From: Shewanellaceae bacterium UBA2521 | Lineage (GTDB): Bacteria; Pseudomonadota; Gammaproteobacteria; Enterobacterales; Shewanellaceae | DNA length: 18,349 nt | Reading direction: 5' to 3' | Assembly (NCBI GenBank): GCA_002341165.1 | Contig: DDNL01000075.1 | Span: 1 to 18,349 of the forward strand | Shown here: positions 14,669 through 18,349 of the stretch, piece by piece | Layout: the number at the start of each line of letters is the position of its first letter | Numbering within the stretch: position 1 is the stretch's first letter | Notes under the pieces: model-generated | Told to the model about the DNA's origin: nothing | The model's input: only the letters and a program-made list of their open reading frames with translations | The model's database searches: none | Made by a program: the position numbers and the translations under genes

Positions 14669-15628
14669 ATGTCAGTAAAAAAAGCCGAATATATTTGGTT
14701 TAATGGTTCTTGTGTACCTTGGCAAGATGCAAAAGTGCATGTGATGTCTCACGCTCTACATTATGGCTCTTCTGTTTTTGAGGGAATTCGTGTATATAAA
14801 ACCCCTCAAGGCAGTGCTATTTTTCGTTTACCTGAGCACGTTCAACGTTTATTTGATTCTGCAAAAATATATCGTATGCCTATTCCATTTTCACAAATGG
14901 ATATCATGAATGCTTGTAAAAATATTGTGCTTGAGAATAAGCTCACAGAAGGTGCGTATATTCGACCTCTTATTTTTATGGGTGATGTTGGCGCAGGCGT
15001 CAAACCTCCTGTTGGATCTATAGCTGAGGTCATGGTTGCAGCTTTTCCTTGGGGTGCTTACTTAGGAGAAGGCAGCTTAGAGCAAGGCGTGAAAGCGCAA
15101 GTATCATCATGGCAGCGCTTGGCACCTAATACTATGCCTACTGCCGCGAAAGCAGGTGGTCATTATTTGTCGAGTCAATTGATTGCAGAAGAAGCAAGGC
15201 GTCATGGTTATGATGAAGGGATAGCTTTAGATATACAAGGTCAGCTCTCAGAAGGCTCAGGTGAAAATATTTTTGTGGTCAAAGGCGGTATCTTGTATAC
15301 ACCTCCTGCGACAGCTGCAATTTTGCCTGGCATTACACGTGATACGGTGTTTCAGTTGGCTGAATCGCTCGGTTATAAAGTGGTTGAGCAAGCTCTACCG
15401 CGTGAGTCGCTCTATCTTGCAGATGAAGTCATGATGACAGGTACAGCAGCTGAGATTGTACCTGTGTGTCACATCGATGGTTTAGAAGTGGGCACCGGTA
15501 AGCCAGGTCCTATCACAAGGCATATGCAAAAAGCCTTTTTTGGCTTATTCAACGGCGAAACTGTGGATCAATGGGGTTGGTTAGACGCCATTGAACCCCA
15601 GCATCTTGATGCAGAGCCTGTTAGCTAG
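14669..15628 (+). CDS. ilvE: Branched-chain amino acid aminotransferase
   Basis: This 319-residue PLP enzyme catalyses the last step of leucine, isoleucine and valine synthesis, and also their breakdown, by transamination with 2-oxoglutarate/glutamate. The PLP lysine is Lys161 in PTAAKAGGHYLSS. SEGSGENIF (195-202) and LPGITRD (219-225) bind the cofactor phosphate. TGTAAEI (257-263) and the C-terminal FFGLFNGET...WGWLD closely follow E. coli IlvE. I chose the ATG at 14669 (MSVKKAEYIWFNG), with AAAAAGGA upstream; the frame extends 11 codons back without support. It is divergent from comM and convergent with trmA. No leader-peptide attenuator is visible upstream, and no other ilv gene is nearby. 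Confidence 0.97.
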   Translation: MSVKKAEYIWFNGSCVPWQDAKVHVMSHALHYGSSVFEGIRVYKTPQGSAIFRLPEHVQRLFDSAKIYRMPIPFSQMDIMNACKNIVLENKLTEGAYIRPLIFMGDVGAGVKPPVGSIAEVMVAAFPWGAYLGEGSLEQGVKAQVSSWQRLAPNTMPTAAKAGGHYLSSQLIAEEARRHGYDEGIALDIQGQLSEGSGENIFVVKGGILYTPPATAAILPGITRDTVFQLAESLGYKVVEQALPRESLYLADEVMMTGTAAEIVPVCHIDGLEVGTGKPGPITRHMQKAFFGLFNGETVDQWGWLDAIEPQHLDAEPVS

Positions 15629-15671
15629 ATCATCTGATCTCATATCTTGCAAGGCTTAAGTTGTATGCAGG

Positions 15672-16769
15672 TTATTGCTTCTCTAAAAATACACCTATCT
15701 CGGTATGATGGGTGTAAGGAAATTGATCAAAAAGTGCAAAGCGAGTGATACGATGTGTGGTAGTTAGCTGTTGCAAGTTTTGCTCTAGTGTATCGGGATT
15801 ACAAGAAATATAGAGAATACGCTCGTAGCCTTGTAGCATTTTTGTGGTGGCTTCATCCAGACCTGCACGTGGTGGATCAACCAAAATGGTATTGCAGTCG
15901 TAGCCCTCTAGATCAATGCCTTCAAGACGTTTAAACGCACGCTCTTTATTTAATGCCTGAGTAAACTCTTCAGCAGAGAGGCGTATGACTTGTACCTGCT
16001 CTGTTTGATTTCGAGCAATATTGTATTGCGCACAAGCTACGGATGATTTGGATATTTCTGTAGCTAATACTCGACGAAAATTATCCGCTAAGGCGATAGA
16101 AAAGTTACCATTGCCGCAATAGAGTTCAAGCAGATCACCTTCACTGTTTTGCGTGACATCTATCGCCCACTCCAGCATCTGTATGGCCACTGCACCATTG
16201 GGCTGCGTGAAACTATTTTCGACTTGTTTGTAATGCAAGGTTTTATGCTTTAGTGGCAGAGACTCGATGACATAGTCTTTCTCAATACAGATTTTCTTTT
16301 TGCGTGAGCGACCAATGAGGTTGATCTGAAACTCTTGACTCAACTCATGTTTAAGCGCAGTCGCTGCTTGTTCCCATGTTTCATCAAGAGGTTTGTGATA
16401 GAGCAAAGATACCAATATTTCACCGCTTAAGGTCGATAAAAAATCAATTTGAAATAACTTGTAACGCAAAAGAGGCTGATGTTTGATCTGGGCTAAAAGC
16501 TTAGGCATCAATTGATTGATGAGCAGGCTTGCAGGCTCAAATTGATCGACTCGAAACTTTTCCTTGGTGACGGGATCAAACATGATGTAGTAGAGATCTT
16601 CACCTTCATGCCACACGCGAAATTCGGCACGTAATCGATAGTGCTCGGCTGGCGAAGGAAACACTTCGAGCTGAGGCGGGGCAAAGGCTGCAAATTTTTT
16701 TTCAATGGCAACCTGTTTTTCTTTAAGCTGTTGTGTATACAACATGTTTTTTGATTGAGTTGAAGTCAT
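15672..16769 (-). CDS. trmA: tRNA (uracil-5-)-methyltransferase, makes m5U54
   Basis: This 365-residue S-adenosylmethionine-dependent enzyme forms 5-methyluridine at position 54 in the T loop of tRNA. The SAM motif is LLELYCGNGNFSIAL (213-227), followed by VDPPRAGLD (297-305). The nucleophile is Cys323 in ILYISCNPDTL, and the general base is Glu357 in HHTEIGVFLE; both positions agree with the E. coli enzyme (Cys324, Glu358). The length is the same as E. coli TrmA, and TrmA (rather than TrmFO) supports a gammaproteobacterial host. The ATG at 16769 has no clear Shine-Dalgarno; Met9 is an alternative start, also without one. Confidence 0.97.
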   Translation of the reverse strand: MTSTQSKNMLYTQQLKEKQVAIEKKFAAFAPPQLEVFPSPAEHYRLRAEFRVWHEGEDLYYIMFDPVTKEKFRVDQFEPASLLINQLMPKLLAQIKHQPLLRYKLFQIDFLSTLSGEILVSLLYHKPLDETWEQAATALKHELSQEFQINLIGRSRKKKICIEKDYVIESLPLKHKTLHYKQVENSFTQPNGAVAIQMLEWAIDVTQNSEGDLLELYCGNGNFSIALADNFRRVLATEISKSSVACAQYNIARNQTEQVQVIRLSAEEFTQALNKERAFKRLEGIDLEGYDCNTILVDPPRAGLDEATTKMLQGYERILYISCNPDTLEQNLQQLTTTHRITRFALFDQFPYTHHTEIGVFLEKQ

Positions 16770-17002
16770 AGGTGAACTGCTTGATTAAAAGAAAGGATCA
16801 TAATGCACCCAACTCAATTGTCTAGTACTTTTGTAAATACTTGTGTAAGAAAGCTAATTTTTAAAGAAAACAAGAGTTTTTCCGCTTTCTGTTGTATTTT
16901 TAAAGGCGGAACTTGCATAGTTTATATTACTTGATTTTCAAACTTAAATTAGGTAGGTTAGACCACTGGAAGCATGCAGGATTACGATGATGGAATATTT
17001 TA

Positions 17003-17014
17003 ATCGTGCACGAT
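17003..17014. promoter_or_regulatory. Perfect 12-bp palindrome in the coxB upstream region
   Basis: ATCGTGCACGAT is identical to its reverse complement and lies 84 nt before the coxB start. It could be an operator for a dimeric regulator of the oxidase operon. It does not match a regulator site that I recognise. Confidence 0.35.
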
Positions 17015-17026
17015 CATAGAGTAACC

Positions 17027-17098
17027 ATGGAGCTAGGTTGTGCTGTGACACTCTTGTTGTTGATATTGCGCATGCAATGGAAAACAAGGAGAACGTGA
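17027..17098 (+). CDS. Possible 23-residue upstream open frame abutting coxB
   Basis: An ATG at 17027 opens a frame for 23 mostly hydrophobic residues (MELGCAVTLLLLILRMQ then WKTRRT) that ends in TGA at 17096-17098, directly before the coxB GTG and in the same frame. The Shine-Dalgarno of this frame is weak. It could be a leader peptide coupled to coxB, or chance; the coxB AAGGAG lies inside it. Confidence 0.2.
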   Translation: MELGCAVTLLLLILRMQWKTRRT

Positions 17099-18217
17099 GT
17101 GAAGCACTTTGTCTTATTATCGTTGATGATGAGTGTCTCGACCCGAGCCGCAGATATGTCTTTTAACCTTACAAAAGGCGTAACACAAATCAGTCAACAA
17201 GTTTATTTTTTACATATGACTATCTTCTATATTTGCTGCGCAATAGGAGTGATTGTTTTTGGTGTCATGTTTTACGCGATGTTTAAGCATCGTAAATCTA
17301 AAGGTGCGGTAGCGCATCACTTTCATGAAAATGTCAAAGCAGAAATTGCTTGGACCATCATTCCTTTTCTGATCTTACTCATTATGGCGGTTCCCGCGAC
17401 CAAAACCTTATTGGCTATGGAAAACCCTGATGATGCGGAGCTAACGATTCGTATTACAGGCTCTCAATGGAAGTGGCATTATGAATATTTTGGTCATGAC
17501 GTAAGCTTTTTTAGCTTACTTTCTACACCAAGAGAAGAAATTTATGGTGATCAAGAGAAAGGAGAGAATTATCTCATTGAGGTTGATAAACCTTTGATTT
17601 TACCAACAAACCGTAAAGTTAGGTTTTTAATGACTTCAGATGATGTGATCCATTCTTGGTGGGTGCCTGATTTTGCAGTGAAAAAAGATGCTTTACCTGG
17701 TTTTATCAATGAGGCATGGACCAAAATTGATAAGCCTGGGGTGTATCGCGGTAAATGTACTGAGCTTTGTGGTAAAGAGCATGGTTTTATGCCGATTGAA
17801 GTGCATGCTTTAGAAGAAGGTGACTTTGATGATTGGCTTTATAATGCCAAGTTAGAGATGAAGCAAGCACAGGCCAAAGCTGATGCCGGAGCGCAAGAAA
17901 CATTATCGATGGGCGAGCTCATGACCTTGGGTGAGAGTACATATAATGTACGTTGTGCGGCTTGTCACCAAGTCAATGGCGCGGGTTTAGAAGGTATTTT
18001 CCCTGCGTTAGATGGTAGTGAGATGGTCAATAAAGATATCAAAGGGCACATCGATATCGTTGTCAACGGGAAAACAGGTACAGCCATGGCTGCGTTTTCT
18101 AACCAGTTGACACCTAAAGAAATTGCAGCTGTTGTTACCTATGAGCGGAATGCTTGGAGTAACAAAACAGGTGATGTAATTCAACCAGCGGATGTTGCCG
18201 CTCATCCAAAGAAATAA
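17099..18217 (+). CDS. coxB: Cytochrome c oxidase subunit II with fused cytochrome c domain
   Basis: Subunit II (372 residues) of an aa3-type oxidase receives electrons from cytochrome c through its CuA centre and passes them to subunit I. A signal peptide (to about 18) is followed by two membrane helices (about 38-62 and 82-103). The periplasmic cupredoxin domain carries CuA ligands His185 (VIHSWW), Cys220, Glu222, Cys224, His228 and Met231 (CTELCGKEHGFM). A C-terminal cytochrome c domain follows, with heme motif CAACH (286-290) and Met330 (GTAMAAF) as the probable axial ligand; this caa3-like fusion lets the subunit carry its own electron donor. The start is GTG at 17099 with AAGGAG 7 nt upstream. 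ctaD follows after 15 nt. Confidence 0.97.
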   Translation: MKHFVLLSLMMSVSTRAADMSFNLTKGVTQISQQVYFLHMTIFYICCAIGVIVFGVMFYAMFKHRKSKGAVAHHFHENVKAEIAWTIIPFLILLIMAVPATKTLLAMENPDDAELTIRITGSQWKWHYEYFGHDVSFFSLLSTPREEIYGDQEKGENYLIEVDKPLILPTNRKVRFLMTSDDVIHSWWVPDFAVKKDALPGFINEAWTKIDKPGVYRGKCTELCGKEHGFMPIEVHALEEGDFDDWLYNAKLEMKQAQAKADAGAQETLSMGELMTLGESTYNVRCAACHQVNGAGLEGIFPALDGSEMVNKDIKGHIDIVVNGKTGTAMAAFSNQLTPKEIAAVVTYERNAWSNKTGDVIQPADVAAHPKK

Positions 18218-18232
18218 TAGGGAGATATTATT

Positions 18233-18349
18233 GTGACTGCAACAACAGGAGTAGACACTTTAAGTCAACACGATGCACATGAAGATCATGGGCCTGCTTC
18301 GGGTTTCATGCGCTGGGTGCTTACCACTAATCACAAAGATATAGGTACG
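18233..18349 (+). CDS. ctaD: Cytochrome c oxidase subunit I, N-terminal fragment cut by the window edge
   Basis: Only the first 39 codons are present. The GTG start at 18233 has GGGAGA about 8 nt upstream. The end of the fragment, MRWVLTTNHKDIGT (26-39), is the conserved entry to the first helix of subunit I in aa3-type oxidases. The full protein would carry hemes a and a3 and CuB, and reduce oxygen while pumping protons. It is the second gene of the oxidase operon, 15 nt behind coxB. Confidence 0.95.
   Translation, partial: MTATTGVDTLSQHDAHEDHGPASGFMRWVLTTNHKDIGT

Larger units (their letters stand above)
16770..17098. other. Intergenic region upstream of the cytochrome oxidase operon
   Basis: These 329 bases separate divergent trmA and coxB. 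They contain a perfect 12-bp palindrome (17003-17014), a 5-bp inverted repeat ATTGC-GCAT-GCAAT (17065-17078) just before the coxB Shine-Dalgarno, and a short hydrophobic upstream frame (17027-17098). I could not assign a promoter with confidence. Confidence 0.6.

Noticed and set aside
15627..15640. AGATCA-TC-TGATCT palindrome at the ilvE stop codon
   Set aside because: The loop is too small for a stable RNA hairpin and no T-run follows, so I do not call it a terminator.
7932..17000. A shared 13-bp string ATGATGGAATATT near 7932 and 16988
   Set aside because: In 18 kb a few 13-bp matches are expected by chance; no longer similarity surrounds them.
16973..17002. Nine-codon frame MQDYDDGIF upstream of coxB
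   Set aside because: Too short, without a Shine-Dalgarno, and of a size expected by chance.

Overview
The window looks like a chromosomal segment of an AT-rich Gammaproteobacterium. The TrmA, IlvE, D-aminoacyl-tRNA deacylase and YifB/ComM proteins are all of gammaproteobacterial type. An aa3-type cytochrome oxidase operon whose subunit II carries a fused cytochrome c domain fits an aerobic member. A lineage near Legionellales is possible, but this is inference only; I cannot name the genus.

Layout. Positions 1-1277 hold the end of a type I-C CRISPR array: 19 recognisable repeats and 18 spacers, then one decayed repeat on the leader side. The array continues off the left edge. Positions 1387-7393, on the minus strand, hold a compact effector operon in the order cas3-cas5c-cas8c-cas7c, with an internal cas11c start inside cas8c. 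The adaptation genes cas4-cas1-cas2, which normally sit between cas7 and the array, are absent there. A T-rich gap of about 650 bases separates cas3 from a plus-strand two-gene unit (8047-10094): an isopenicillin-N-synthase-like 2-oxoglutarate/Fe(II) oxygenase and a Bcr/CflA-type MFS exporter. A minus-strand GT25 glycosyltransferase, a small lipoprotein and a small exported Cys-rich (TRASH/YHS-like) protein follow. From 12517 on the genes are housekeeping: dtd, comM (minus), ilvE, trmA (minus), coxB and the start of ctaD/coxA.

How the parts work together. Cas5c would process the minus-strand array transcript into crRNAs. Cas5c, Cas7c, Cas8c and Cas11c would form Cascade, and Cas3 would degrade the target. 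The interference side looks intact. No adaptation machinery is visible, and the leader-side end of the array shows decay, so this locus may interfere without acquiring new spacers. The oxygenase-exporter pair is AT-richer than the housekeeping genes and may be an accessory module that makes and exports a small molecule; its product is unknown. CoxB and CtaD are the first two subunits of the terminal oxidase.

Most notable: the adaptation-less I-C locus, the decayed but hairpin-preserving leader-side repeat, the block pattern of repeat variants, two adjacent nearly identical spacers, the internal cas11c start with a strong Shine-Dalgarno, and a palindromic operator-like site in front of the Cys-rich exported protein.
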